Part shown: positions 17,371 through 25,316 of the stretch, piece after piece | Layout of the letters: each line of letters starts with the position of its first letter | How positions within the stretch are numbered: position 1 is the stretch's first letter | From: JAAYAY01 sp963674575 | Lineage (GTDB): Bacteria; Planctomycetota; Planctomycetia; Pirellulales; Thermoguttaceae | Direction: 5' to 3' | Length of the DNA: 64,000 bases | Assembly: GCA_963674575.2 (NCBI GenBank) | Contig: CAXXQT010000002.1 | Span: forward strand, 1,178,001 to 1,242,000 | Position numbers and translations under genes: made by a program | The notes under the pieces: generated by a model | Databases searched by the model: none | Told to the model about the DNA's origin: nothing | The model's input: the letters and a program-made list of their open reading frames with translations, nothing else

Positions 17371-17730
17371 ATGTGGAATACCTTGATGATGGTCGGCATG
17401 TTGCTGACCGCAGTGATTATGATCCTGCTGGTCTTGGTCCAACGTGGAAAAGGCGGTGGACTGGCGGGGGCCCTTGGCGGCATGGGCGGACAGAGCGCGT
17501 TCGGCACTAAGGCCGGCGACATGTTCACCAAGATCACCATTGGCGTGGCAACCTTCTGGATTTTTCTCTGCATGGTAGCCGTGGCAACGATGAAGAACCC
17601 GGAGACCCGAGTGGACCTGTCATCGCCGGCCGTAACGCCCGGCGCCACCGCGGGCCCCGATGCGGGTTCCGACGCGGCCGCACCGGCAAGTGGCGCAAGC
17701 GATGCGGCTCCCGCGGGCGAGTCCGAGTGA
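17371..17730 (+). CDS. secG: Preprotein translocase subunit SecG
   Basis: This 119-residue membrane protein is the small accessory subunit of the SecYEG channel. The first helix (TLMMVGMLLTAVIMILLVLV) is followed by the conserved cytoplasmic loop QRGKGGGLAGALGGMGGQSA with FGTKAGD. A second helix is ITIGVATFWIFLCMVAVAT. The C-terminal ~35 residues are Ala/Gly/Pro/Asp-rich and look disordered, longer than in E. coli-type SecG. It follows tpiA by 15 bp. Confidence 0.95.
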   Translation: MWNTLMMVGMLLTAVIMILLVLVQRGKGGGLAGALGGMGGQSAFGTKAGDMFTKITIGVATFWIFLCMVAVATMKNPETRVDLSSPAVTPGATAGPDAGSDAAAPASGASDAAPAGESE

Positions 17731-17779
17731 CCCGGCGCTGCGAGATAGATCTAATCGAACCCCAAGGAGTGCCCTATCC

Positions 17780-18664
17780 GTGTTGCTGAGCATGACCGGG
17801 TACGGGGAATCCCAGACCCAAGAGGATCGTCTGGCGGTCACGGTCGAGGTGCGCTGCATCAACAGCCGTTACCTGAAACTGTCGATTCGATCCAGCGACG
17901 GGTATGGCCCGCTGGAACCGATGATTGAGGCCCTCGTGCGCGAACGCATTCGCCGGGGGACCATTCAACTCAACATTCGAGTCGAGCGTGCTGCCTCGGC
18001 GGAAGACTACCGCCTCAACGAAGAGGTGCTGGACGGGTATCGCAGCCAATTGAAGCGAATCCAGGAGGCCTGGGGAAACCACCAGCCGATCGATCCTCAG
18101 CAATTGTTGCTCATGCCGGGAGTCGTCACCGAGACAACCCGCCGTGCGGAGGACGTGAACCAGGACTGGCCTACCATCCGTTCCACCCTGATCCGAGCCC
18201 TCGACGGACTCGACACCATGCGCCAGGGCGAGGGACGTGCGATGGCTGCCGATCTGACCGCGAATCTCGACGCCATCGCCGCTGCGTTGGATGAGGTCGA
18301 GAAGCGGGCTCCCCTGGTCGTTGACGCCTATCGAACTCGCCTCAACGATCGGATCGGCAAGGTCCTTGCCGAGTTGAATGCCACTCTCGAGCCGGCTGAC
18401 ATCCTCAAGGAGGTAAGCCTGTTCGCCGATCGAAGCGACATCTCCGAAGAGATCGTTCGGATGCGGAGCCATCTCGTCCAATTTCGGGAGATCATGGATT
18501 CAGCGGAACCGTCGGGGCGGAAACTCGATTTCCTCAGCCAGGAGATGGTGCGCGAGGGCAACACGATCGGCTCGAAGGCAAACGACGTGGAAATCGCACG
18601 GCACGTGATCGAGATCAAGGCGGCGGTTGAACGTATACGGGAAATGATTCAAAACGTCGAGTGA
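17780..18664 (+). CDS. yicC: YicC-family endoribonuclease-like protein
   Basis: This 294-residue protein starts at GTG 17780, with AAGGAG about 10 bases upstream; this gives the family's typical N-terminus (LLSMTGYGES). EVRCINSRYLKL and the C-terminal block, including EEIVRMRSHL, GRKLDFLSQEM and REGNTIGSKAND, are the hallmarks of the YicC_N and DUF1732 domains. E. coli YicC is reported to be a ribonuclease affecting small-RNA stability; the role here is by family only. Its stop overlaps the gmk start region, and yicC-gmk-rpoZ is a classical gene order. Confidence 0.93.
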   Translation: MLLSMTGYGESQTQEDRLAVTVEVRCINSRYLKLSIRSSDGYGPLEPMIEALVRERIRRGTIQLNIRVERAASAEDYRLNEEVLDGYRSQLKRIQEAWGNHQPIDPQQLLLMPGVVTETTRRAEDVNQDWPTIRSTLIRALDGLDTMRQGEGRAMAADLTANLDAIAAALDEVEKRAPLVVDAYRTRLNDRIGKVLAELNATLEPADILKEVSLFADRSDISEEIVRMRSHLVQFREIMDSAEPSGRKLDFLSQEMVREGNTIGSKANDVEIARHVIEIKAAVERIREMIQNVE

Positions 18665-19254
18665 CGATGGCGGATATCTCTCGCGGTAAGCTGGTTATCG
18701 TGTCCGGACCGTCGGGGGTCGGGAAGTCGACGCTCCTGGCGCGGGTCCTGGCGGAGAGTGACATTCCGTTGACCATGAGCGTGTCGGCCACAACGCGTTC
18801 GCCTCGCCCCGGGGAACGGGATGGCGTGGACTACCACTTCCTCTCCGAGGCCGATTTTTCCGCGAGGAAAGAGCGTGGCGAATTCCTGGAGTGTTTCGAG
18901 GTTTTCGGAAAAGGCCACTGGTACGGAACGCTTGCCAGCGAGGTCGGCCCGCGATTGGACCAGGGGGCCTGGGTTATCCTCGAGATCGATGTGAAAGGGG
19001 CGTTGGCGGTTGCGGAGAAACTCCCGGAGGCGATCAGCATCTTCATCGGCCCCGAATCGCACGAGGAATTGGAACGCCGGCTCCGCGGGCGGGAAACCGA
19101 AGATGAAAACGCCATTCAACGCCGCCTGGGTCAGGCGCGCGAAGAACTTGCGGCGGCGGACAACTACGACCATTATGTGGTGAACGACGACCTGGACCGG
19201 GCGGTCCGCGAGGTCTGCGACATACTGAAAAATGCGTCCTTGAGTGGAGATTGA
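18661..19254 (+). CDS. gmk: Guanylate kinase
   Basis: This 197-residue enzyme phosphorylates GMP to GDP with ATP. The P-loop is GPSGVGKST (residues 13-21), and the GMP-binding region holds SVSATTRSPRPGERDGVDY. The later Arg-containing part is RRLRGRETEDENAIQRRL. The frame opens with GTG at 18661, overlapping the yicC stop (GTGA). ATG at 18667 gives a protein two residues shorter and is equally acceptable. Confidence 0.97.
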   Translation: MTMADISRGKLVIVSGPSGVGKSTLLARVLAESDIPLTMSVSATTRSPRPGERDGVDYHFLSEADFSARKERGEFLECFEVFGKGHWYGTLASEVGPRLDQGAWVILEIDVKGALAVAEKLPEAISIFIGPESHEELERRLRGRETEDENAIQRRLGQAREELAAADNYDHYVVNDDLDRAVREVCDILKNASLSGD

Positions 19255-19260
19255 AAAGCA

Positions 19261-19524
19261 ATGTTGGAAGAACTGCGAGACGAGGAGGTCATCCACAAGT
19301 GCGGTGGCCGCTTCAAACTCTCAACGCTCATTCAGAAGCGTCTGGTGGCCCTCAACCAGGGCTCGCCCGCATTGGTCGATCTGCCGACCGAGGACAAAAT
19401 GAAGATCGTGATCCAGGAGATCATGCAGGACAAGATCTACCTGGACACGGACAATAACCTCCGCGTGACGGGTGGCGAAGCGGGCGCCGGCGGCGCACCC
19501 GAATTCGATCTCAACGCCATCTGA
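19261..19524 (+). CDS. rpoZ: RNA polymerase omega subunit
   Basis: This 87-residue protein contains the omega core: GGRFKLSTLIQKRLVALNQG, then DKMKIVIQEIMQDKIYL. It promotes assembly and stability of RNA polymerase. The gene lies 6 bp after gmk and 25 bp before coaC, the order seen in many bacteria. The C-terminal Gly/Ala-rich tail is short and probably disordered. Confidence 0.92.
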   Translation: MLEELRDEEVIHKCGGRFKLSTLIQKRLVALNQGSPALVDLPTEDKMKIVIQEIMQDKIYLDTDNNLRVTGGEAGAGGAPEFDLNAI

Positions 19525-19549
19525 CCACCGGAGTGGAGCCACCGGATCG

Positions 19550-20092
19550 ATGAAAGGTCGTGAACTGGTCATCGGCGTGACGGGCGGAATCGCCGCCTAC
19601 AAGACGGCCTCGCTCGTCAGCCGGCTCGTCCAGGCCGGCGCCGGGGTGACCGTGGTCATGACCCGTTCTGCGACCAAGTTGGTTGGCCCCAAGACGTTCG
19701 AGGCCCTCACGGGCCGGTCCGTCGGCGTTGAAATGTTCGCCACCAGCGTCCACCCCCACATCGAATTGGCCGATCAGGCCGAATTGATGTGCGTGGCCCC
19801 CGCCACGGCCAACCTTCTCGCCAAGGCCGCGACCGGCATTGCCGACGATCTGCTTACCACCACGCTGCTTTCCTTTGCCGGCCCGATTCTCCTGGCTCCC
19901 GCCATGAACTGCCGCATGTGGGAGAAACCGGCCGTTCAGCGGAACGTGCGGCAACTTCGAGAAGACGGCCTGATCCTGATCGATCCCGAAGAAGGATACC
20001 TGAGTTGCGGCGCCCGCGGGCCCGGGAGGATGGCGGCCCCCGAAACGATCTACGCAAGGATTGAAGAGACGCTTCAACGTCCCGCGAATTGA
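19550..20092 (+). CDS. coaC: Phosphopantothenoylcysteine decarboxylase (stand-alone CoaC)
   Basis: This 180-residue flavoprotein decarboxylates 4'-phosphopantothenoylcysteine to 4'-phosphopantetheine in coenzyme A synthesis. It starts at 19550 with KGRELVIGVTGGIAAYK, the FMN-binding start. The substrate clamp APAMNCRMWEKPAVQ and the redox-active Cys loop GYLSCGARGPGRM match the decarboxylase half of Dfp/CoaBC. Most bacteria fuse this to the ligase. Here a stop codon ends it at 20092 and the ligase follows as a separate frame. Confidence 0.93.
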   Translation: MKGRELVIGVTGGIAAYKTASLVSRLVQAGAGVTVVMTRSATKLVGPKTFEALTGRSVGVEMFATSVHPHIELADQAELMCVAPATANLLAKAATGIADDLLTTTLLSFAGPILLAPAMNCRMWEKPAVQRNVRQLREDGLILIDPEEGYLSCGARGPGRMAAPETIYARIEETLQRPAN

Positions 20093-20121
20093 GGTCCACG
20101 TTTCCCACCTCCTCTGTCCCA

Positions 20122-20751
20122 ATGGCCCGAATTCTCATCACCTCCGGTCCGACACGGCAGTACCTGGATCCGGTGCGCTATCTGACCAACGCTTCCAGCG
20201 GGCGGATGGGCAAGGCCCTGGCCGAGGCATGCCTCGCGGCAGGCCATCAGGTGGTCCTCGTGAGCGGTCCCGTCGAGGTCACCTATCCGCCGGAGGCCGA
20301 GGTCGTTCCCATCACGTCGACGGAGGACATGCTGGAGGCGTGCCTGAATCTCTTTCCCGAGTGCTCGGGAATGATCGGGGCGGCTGCCCCGTGCGACTAC
20401 CGGCCGATTCGCGTTGCTTCCCACAAACTGGCCAAGACCGGCGAATCGCTCAAGCTTCACTTGGTCGAGACCCCCGACGTGGTCGCTCTCTGCGGGGCCA
20501 TCAAGGAGCACCAGTGGATCGTGGCCTTCGCCCTGGAAACGGAAGACCACCGGATGCGGGCCCTGCAGAAACTGGAGCGAAAGAGCGCGGATCTGATCGT
20601 GCTCAACGGCCCCAAGGCCATCCACGCCGAAGACACGGAGATCGAAGTGATCGATCGCCGCGGAGAAGTCGTTGCGGCCATCGCCGGTTCGAAGGAGCAA
20701 GTCGCTCGGGGAATCGTCAGCGTCGTCCAGCAGCGGCTGGTCGAGGTCTGA
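20122..20751 (+). CDS. coaB: Phosphopantothenate-cysteine ligase (stand-alone CoaB)
   Basis: This 209-residue enzyme joins cysteine to phosphopantothenate before the decarboxylase step. The start at ATG 20122 gives ARILITSGPTRQYLDPVRY and NASSGRMG, the conserved beginning of the CoaB domain. A TTG at 20089 overlapping the coaC stop is possible but adds an untypical leader. Further conserved parts are AAAPCDYRP and VAFALETED. The last residues are helical, as in the fused enzymes. It lies 29 bp after coaC. Confidence 0.92.
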   Translation: MARILITSGPTRQYLDPVRYLTNASSGRMGKALAEACLAAGHQVVLVSGPVEVTYPPEAEVVPITSTEDMLEACLNLFPECSGMIGAAAPCDYRPIRVASHKLAKTGESLKLHLVETPDVVALCGAIKEHQWIVAFALETEDHRMRALQKLERKSADLIVLNGPKAIHAEDTEIEVIDRRGEVVAAIAGSKEQVARGIVSVVQQRLVEV

Positions 20752-21002
20752 GAGCCGGCGAGTTGGAGCCGTTTTTTCCTGGAGGGGTGGGTAGTGATCG
20801 GCCCCCTTCTCGTCTGGGGGGCGCGTTGCAAAACCTCGTCGGATAGGGGAGGGCTGGGTCACCGCTCGCCGAGCAGGGCCAAGGCGTCGGCGGATGATCG
20901 ATGACCGGGTCTATGCGGTTGATCGGCGTGGCAGATTTGCTGGGGCGGGTGATCGTGGGGGACCTCTTGTGGCAGAGCCACCCCGACCATTTTCCGGCAC
21001 TG

Positions 21003-21272
21003 TCAACTGAGGTGGAGGACCGGATGCGGAAAATGATCGGGGCCACCCGCGGGAGCGTCCCCTGGGTTCTCTAGCCATTGAACCCGACCGCCGACCTTTT
21101 TGATCCAAAACGCTGTGTCGAGCACGTCCTGGGCCGCTTGGCGCCGCTCAGCTACCGGCCGCCACCAGGCGCAGAAGCAACTCACCCCGGCACTGGCCAG
21201 GAGCATGAACAGGAGGAGCGTCCTCAGCCTGAATTGGATCCATCTGCGGGGTTGTGAGGGCTCAGAGGTCAT
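21003..21272 (-). CDS. Short planctomycete-type membrane protein, possibly truncated
   Basis: This 89-residue frame begins at ATG 21272 after AAAAGGAT. The N-terminus RRWIQFRLRTLLLFMLLAS with one helix, then WWRPVAERRQAAQDVLDT and KKVGGRVQW, is a lead-in I associate with many planctomycete proteins that normally continue into leucine-rich repeats. Here a stop comes only ~30 residues after the GGRVQW motif. No repeats follow in any minus-strand frame down to 20752. It may be the surviving front end of a longer gene. Confidence 0.5.
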   Translation of the reverse strand: MTSEPSQPRRWIQFRLRTLLLFMLLASAGVSCFCAWWRPVAERRQAAQDVLDTAFWIKKVGGRVQWLENPGDAPAGGPDHFPHPVLHLS

Positions 21273-21321
21273 TGTGATCCTTTTGATGGCTTGCGGCTGC
21301 CCGGGGGGCGCTGTCGACGCT

Positions 21322-22068
21322 TCAGGGGGAAGTTTCCCCGCCTTCGAGGACATTTTGCCACACCCGCGGTATCGCCTTGTACGCGGCCATGTAGGTCGCC
21401 TCAAGGGGAACGCGAACGTAACGGTCAGGATGAAAGAACAGCGGCATCTCCTTCAGCAAGTCTCCCACCGCAAGGTATTCCAGGTACACCTCGATGCCGT
21501 CGCCTGCGGCGTAGGAGGCCAGCGTCAGAGGTTCTCCATCTGGGAGAGGCTGCGGTTCGTCCCCAAAGCGTTCCCCGATCACACCGTGCATGCCGAGCGG
21601 ATCGTGAGGCCCCGGCGGGATGAGATCAACCAGCAGGAGATGGACCCCATGTTCCAGAAAGGCCTCCGCCTTCTCCGCGAATTCGCTCACGTGCCTTGCT
21701 CGATCCTTGTTCGCCGGCGAAACAATCTCGATCAAGGCGACCACGCGGTGGTCGCTTGTATGGCGAACGGTCATGGTGCGCCGCAAATGCCGGACGCCTG
21801 GCGAGAGCGTCCGTTTGCGGCGGACCTGGGGCGGCGCGTCAGCAACCGCCACTCCGCCGACGCCGGGTGGAATCGAGGGAACCTGATTGGTTGGATGGTG
21901 AAGCGTCAGTATGTCCGCGACAAAACCACCGCTCCACTGCTCCGCCATGGCATAGTAGTTCCCAGGCAAGAGCCCGTTGTTCAACTGCTCGGTGAGATGC
22001 ACGATCCAACGAGTGTGGAAATCATGGAAGACCCCCGATGTCACTCGTGTCCAATCGTGAACAGCCAT
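21322..22068 (-). CDS. DUF4058 family protein
   Basis: This 248-residue protein has the DUF4058 pattern: an N-terminal HDWTRVTSGVFHDFHTRW with a LNNGLLPGNYYAMAEQ segment, a central VVALIEIVSPANKDRA core and C-terminal DGIEVYLEYLAVGDLLKEMP. The central core resembles PD-(D/E)xK-like folds suggested for this family, but biochemical function is unknown. AAGGA lies before the ATG. It is followed at 50 bp by the short membrane protein on the same strand, with no obvious functional link. Confidence 0.85.
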   Translation of the reverse strand: MAVHDWTRVTSGVFHDFHTRWIVHLTEQLNNGLLPGNYYAMAEQWSGGFVADILTLHHPTNQVPSIPPGVGGVAVADAPPQVRRKRTLSPGVRHLRRTMTVRHTSDHRVVALIEIVSPANKDRARHVSEFAEKAEAFLEHGVHLLLVDLIPPGPHDPLGMHGVIGERFGDEPQPLPDGEPLTLASYAAGDGIEVYLEYLAVGDLLKEMPLFFHPDRYVRVPLEATYMAAYKAIPRVWQNVLEGGETSP

Positions 22069-22233
22069 GGCGAGTCCTTCGCGGTGAAACGATGAGTGTC
22101 CGGCCGGGCTCAGGCCTCTATCCCTATCATAGGTGATTGCGGCCGCCGGACACTCCCTCCAAGTACGGGGACAGGAAGCCCCATTGTCGGTTGACAGCGA
22201 AGGTCTTCGGGGTGGTTCTCAGTCGAGAGAAGC

Positions 22234-23250
22234 CTACAAGCCGAGATCGGCCGGCTTCAGGCCCGGCTTGAACTTGCCGAAACCGTAGAACGTGGGTTCG
22301 TAAGGGCCAACCGTGTCCACGTTGGCCTTTTCGGGGATCTTGTCTTCCAGCCCGACGCCCCAATAGGCCGCATTGACGATCAGGCGGCGAAGATCCTCGC
22401 AGGCCAGATCCACCGAGGCCCCCATCGTCGTGCAGAAGATCCGGGCCGGTTTGCCGGAGGTGCCCGTGAAGGTCTTCGTCCAGGCCAGGGGCATCATGGG
22501 ATCGTTCTTTGGTCCCTCGACGGGCTTGTCGCTCGGCTCCATGCCTTCAAGCACCTGGCCGTAGAGAAGCACGGTTGCCGAATCGGGGAGGTTCTTGATC
22601 CCGTAAACGTCCGTCGGGCCCCACACGTCTTTCACACCCCGCAGGATCGGATTGTCTTTCTGGGACTCGTTGATCACGCCCCGGGTGCTCTCGTAGCGGT
22701 GGTGCCCGTGATGGTTGATCCAGGTGTCGCCGAGAACCTGCCGACCGAACCCGCCGGGCCACTCGGAACTGGCATAGTGGTACTTCTTGAATTGGCTTTC
22801 GTTGCCCTTGCTGTATTTGAAGGCGTGGGTCGCCGTCCGCAGCCCGATGATCGGTTTGCCCGAATTCACGTACTCGTCGACGTACTTCATCTGGTCGTCG
22901 GGCAATTCGCGGAACCGGGTGGCGATGATCATCAAGTCGGCCGTTTGCAGGTTCTCCAGGCCGGGGAGGTTCTTCTGGTTGATCGGATCGATCGTTCCAT
23001 CATCGGGATTGATGGAGAAGAGGACGGTGCATTTGAAACCATGATGCACCGAGAGAATCTTCCCCAACATGGGCATCGACTCTTCCGACCGATATTCCTC
23101 GTCGCCGGCCACGAGCACGATGTGTTTTCCCTGACCCGGCCCCTCCCCGCCCGGATAGACAACCCAGGGGTCGGCAGCGTGTGTGAGGGAGGCGGAAACA
23201 AGCCACAGCGAAAGGGCGAGAAACGTTTGGGGAATGCGGTTTCGGGTCAC
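22234..23250 (-). CDS. Exported ThuA-like protein
   Basis: This 338-residue protein starts at GTG 23250, with GGGAG ten bases upstream. This puts a signal peptide (FLALSLWLVSASLTHA) at the N-terminus; a longer frame would add ~40 untypical residues. The ThuA fold (glutamine-amidotransferase-like, described from trehalose utilisation) is marked by KHIVLVAGDEEYRSEESMP, ADLMIIATRFRELPDDQM and KPIIGLRTATHAF. HHGHHRYES and a Trp-rich terminus follow. Planctomycetes carry many exported ThuA proteins whose substrates are unproven. No partner gene is adjacent. Confidence 0.85.
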   Translation of the reverse strand: MTRNRIPQTFLALSLWLVSASLTHAADPWVVYPGGEGPGQGKHIVLVAGDEEYRSEESMPMLGKILSVHHGFKCTVLFSINPDDGTIDPINQKNLPGLENLQTADLMIIATRFRELPDDQMKYVDEYVNSGKPIIGLRTATHAFKYSKGNESQFKKYHYASSEWPGGFGRQVLGDTWINHHGHHRYESTRGVINESQKDNPILRGVKDVWGPTDVYGIKNLPDSATVLLYGQVLEGMEPSDKPVEGPKNDPMMPLAWTKTFTGTSGKPARIFCTTMGASVDLACEDLRRLIVNAAYWGVGLEDKIPEKANVDTVGPYEPTFYGFGKFKPGLKPADLGL

Positions 23251-23627
23251 GGTCGGTTGTCTCCCAGTGCAAAAGGCGGATCGATGTGATGCGTGTGCAG
23301 TCAAGATTACTCGCTGGAGGGGGCTGAGGAAAGGCTTGGCGGCGTTTTCTGGAAATCTGCGGCCAGAGTGTGACATTTCCTCTCCCGTTCTGGCCAGGAA
23401 ACGAAATGGGGCCCTAGCTTGCTAATCGGCCTCTAATATTTCAGTCGTGTGTGGCATGGCGTAACATGTTGCCGCAATGCGACTTACGGCCAAAGTCCAG
23501 CTTGCCCCTGTTCGGTCAATGATGGGTCCGCTAACATGGCCCTAACCGCGTCCAAATACCTGGCTCCTCCGGGGCCCCAGCCACCTTGATTGAGCTATTT
23601 GCTTCGCATCCTCCTCGGACGGATTTC
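23251..23627. other. Intergenic region without visible features
   Basis: About 375 bp between the divergent ThuA and PiT-type genes. I find no repeat, open frame of interest or convincing promoter box pair. Confidence 0.4.
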
Positions 23628-25298
23628 ATGGATCAGTTCCTCAGTGTTTTGACCGATGCCTGGGCGGGGGTCCTCGCCGGCGATTTCATCACCATCGTTG
23701 CCTTCATTGGACTGGCGCTTCTCATTTGGGACTGCCTGGAGGTCGGGCGGAACGACGCCGCCAACATCGTCAACGCCGTTTTCGGTTCCCGTATTCTGCG
23801 CCGTCGCACGGCCGTCTGGATTGCCGGCATGGCCGTGCTTCTGGGGGCCTCGGCGGCCACCCCCGTCATGGAAACCGCTCGAAAGGGAATCTTCAGCCCC
23901 GAACTCCTCACGATCCGACAGGCCATTGTCGTCTACATCAGCGTCTACCTCGTCGACACCGTGCTGCTTTATTCCTATTCGGCCTACGGCATGCCCGTGA
24001 GCACGACGGCTTGCCTTGTTTTTGAACTGGTCGGTGCGTCGCTTGGCATTGCCTTTGTGACTCAGGGGCTGGGAGGAGCCCAGGAGATCGTCCATTGGAA
24101 CAAGGTGGGCACGGTCATCGCCGCGATCATCGTTTCCATTATCATGAGCGGGATCGCGGGCTTTCTGGCACAACGAGTCTTTCGTGCGGCCATTCGGGAC
24201 GATTCCCAGGATCGGGAAAACGTTCTCCTGCACGGGCCCTGGGTGGCCGGGATGATGCTGAGTTGGCTGGGCTGGTTCATGCTCCTGAAGGGCCTTAAGA
24301 GCGTCGATTTCATCGTCAGGCTGAAGGAAGCGACCATCGATCAATACGGAGCGGTGGTTGTTCTCCTTGTCTTGTGGGCCATCAGCACTCTTATCGTTCA
24401 CTTGCTCCTGGTTGTAACCGGAGAGCGGGGAACCAAGTATCTTTTCCACGTGACCGCCGTGATGGGCATGATCTGCATGGCCTTTGCTTTCGGGCAAAAT
24501 GATCTGGCCAACTGTGCCTCGCCTGGTCTGTCGGCGTTCTGGCTCTGGCAACATGCCGACAAGTCGACCATGGACGCCTCGCAAATCACGATTCCCGTCT
24601 GGGCCTTGTTTCTCTGCGGTGTCATTATCGTCGGCGGAATGTTCACGCGAAATGCGCAACGCGTGACCCGCGCCGCGGTCAACACGGGAAGCCAGTTCGA
24701 CCGCGTGGCCCTGTACGCGCCCATGTGGTGCCAGCGGATTGCCATGTTCTTCCTTCGCCTGCGTCCGAAAGGAGCCGCCCTGGCTCCTGAACCGGCGCTC
24801 ACCGAGCGAGGCAAGAAGGTCCACTACGATGCCCTGCGAGCCTCGGTGATCATGGCGGTCAGCGCGAGCGTCATCGCCTTGGCCAGCGGACAGGGGCTTC
24901 CGGTTTCGACAACCTACGTCGGTTTTGCTGCGGTCGTGGCCACGGGCCTTGCTGACCGGGTCATGGCTCGTGGAGACGCGGAACTGAAGATCGGCCGGGC
25001 CATCTGGGTGATCTTCAGTTGGTTCCTGGCGGCATTGATCGCCGTCGTTGCCACGGCCTGCGTTGCCAACATCATCTACTACTTCAGCTTGCCGGGCCTG
25101 CTTCTGGCGGGAGGAGGCAACTTTGCCGTCCGCATCATCGCCAAGCGGCGTTCCGACACCCAGGAAGCTCGGGTTCACCAGCGAACCGGCACCACCGAAG
25201 AGCAGGAGTGGGAAGACTCGGATTCCTCGGACGAGCCGGCGCCGGAAGCAGCGAAATCCGACCAGCCCGACGACGCGGCGTCCGATAAGGAATCGTAG
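23628..25298 (+). CDS. Inorganic phosphate/sulfate permease (PiT family)
   Basis: This 556-residue protein uses ATG 23628; a TTG 14 codons earlier is less likely. It has about a dozen hydrophobic segments. The two PiT signature copies are GRNDAANIVNAVFGSRI near residue 40 and FGQNDLANCASPGLSAFW near residue 290, reflecting the inverted-repeat architecture of PHO4/PiT carriers. GMPVSTTACLVFELVG and GLPVSTTYVGFAAVVA are the matching substrate loops. The last ~65 residues are hydrophilic and acidic. It most likely imports phosphate with a cation; sulfate is an alternative for some members. It has no neighbouring pho gene. Confidence 0.92.
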   Translation: MDQFLSVLTDAWAGVLAGDFITIVAFIGLALLIWDCLEVGRNDAANIVNAVFGSRILRRRTAVWIAGMAVLLGASAATPVMETARKGIFSPELLTIRQAIVVYISVYLVDTVLLYSYSAYGMPVSTTACLVFELVGASLGIAFVTQGLGGAQEIVHWNKVGTVIAAIIVSIIMSGIAGFLAQRVFRAAIRDDSQDRENVLLHGPWVAGMMLSWLGWFMLLKGLKSVDFIVRLKEATIDQYGAVVVLLVLWAISTLIVHLLLVVTGERGTKYLFHVTAVMGMICMAFAFGQNDLANCASPGLSAFWLWQHADKSTMDASQITIPVWALFLCGVIIVGGMFTRNAQRVTRAAVNTGSQFDRVALYAPMWCQRIAMFFLRLRPKGAALAPEPALTERGKKVHYDALRASVIMAVSASVIALASGQGLPVSTTYVGFAAVVATGLADRVMARGDAELKIGRAIWVIFSWFLAALIAVVATACVANIIYYFSLPGLLLAGGGNFAVRIIAKRRSDTQEARVHQRTGTTEEQEWEDSDSSDEPAPEAAKSDQPDDAASDKES

Positions 25299-25316
25299 CC
25301 AAGCTCGACGCCCCGT

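Noticed and set aside
21003..21272. Frameshift joining the short membrane protein to a downstream repeat domain
   Set aside because: Neither other minus-strand frame down to 20752 shows leucine-rich or other repeat sequence, so I cannot support a frameshift.
23595..25178. 527-codon frame antisense to the phosphate permease
   Set aside because: The composition is His/Asp/Gly/Gln-rich without hydrophobic order or motifs; the plus strand has both PiT signatures.
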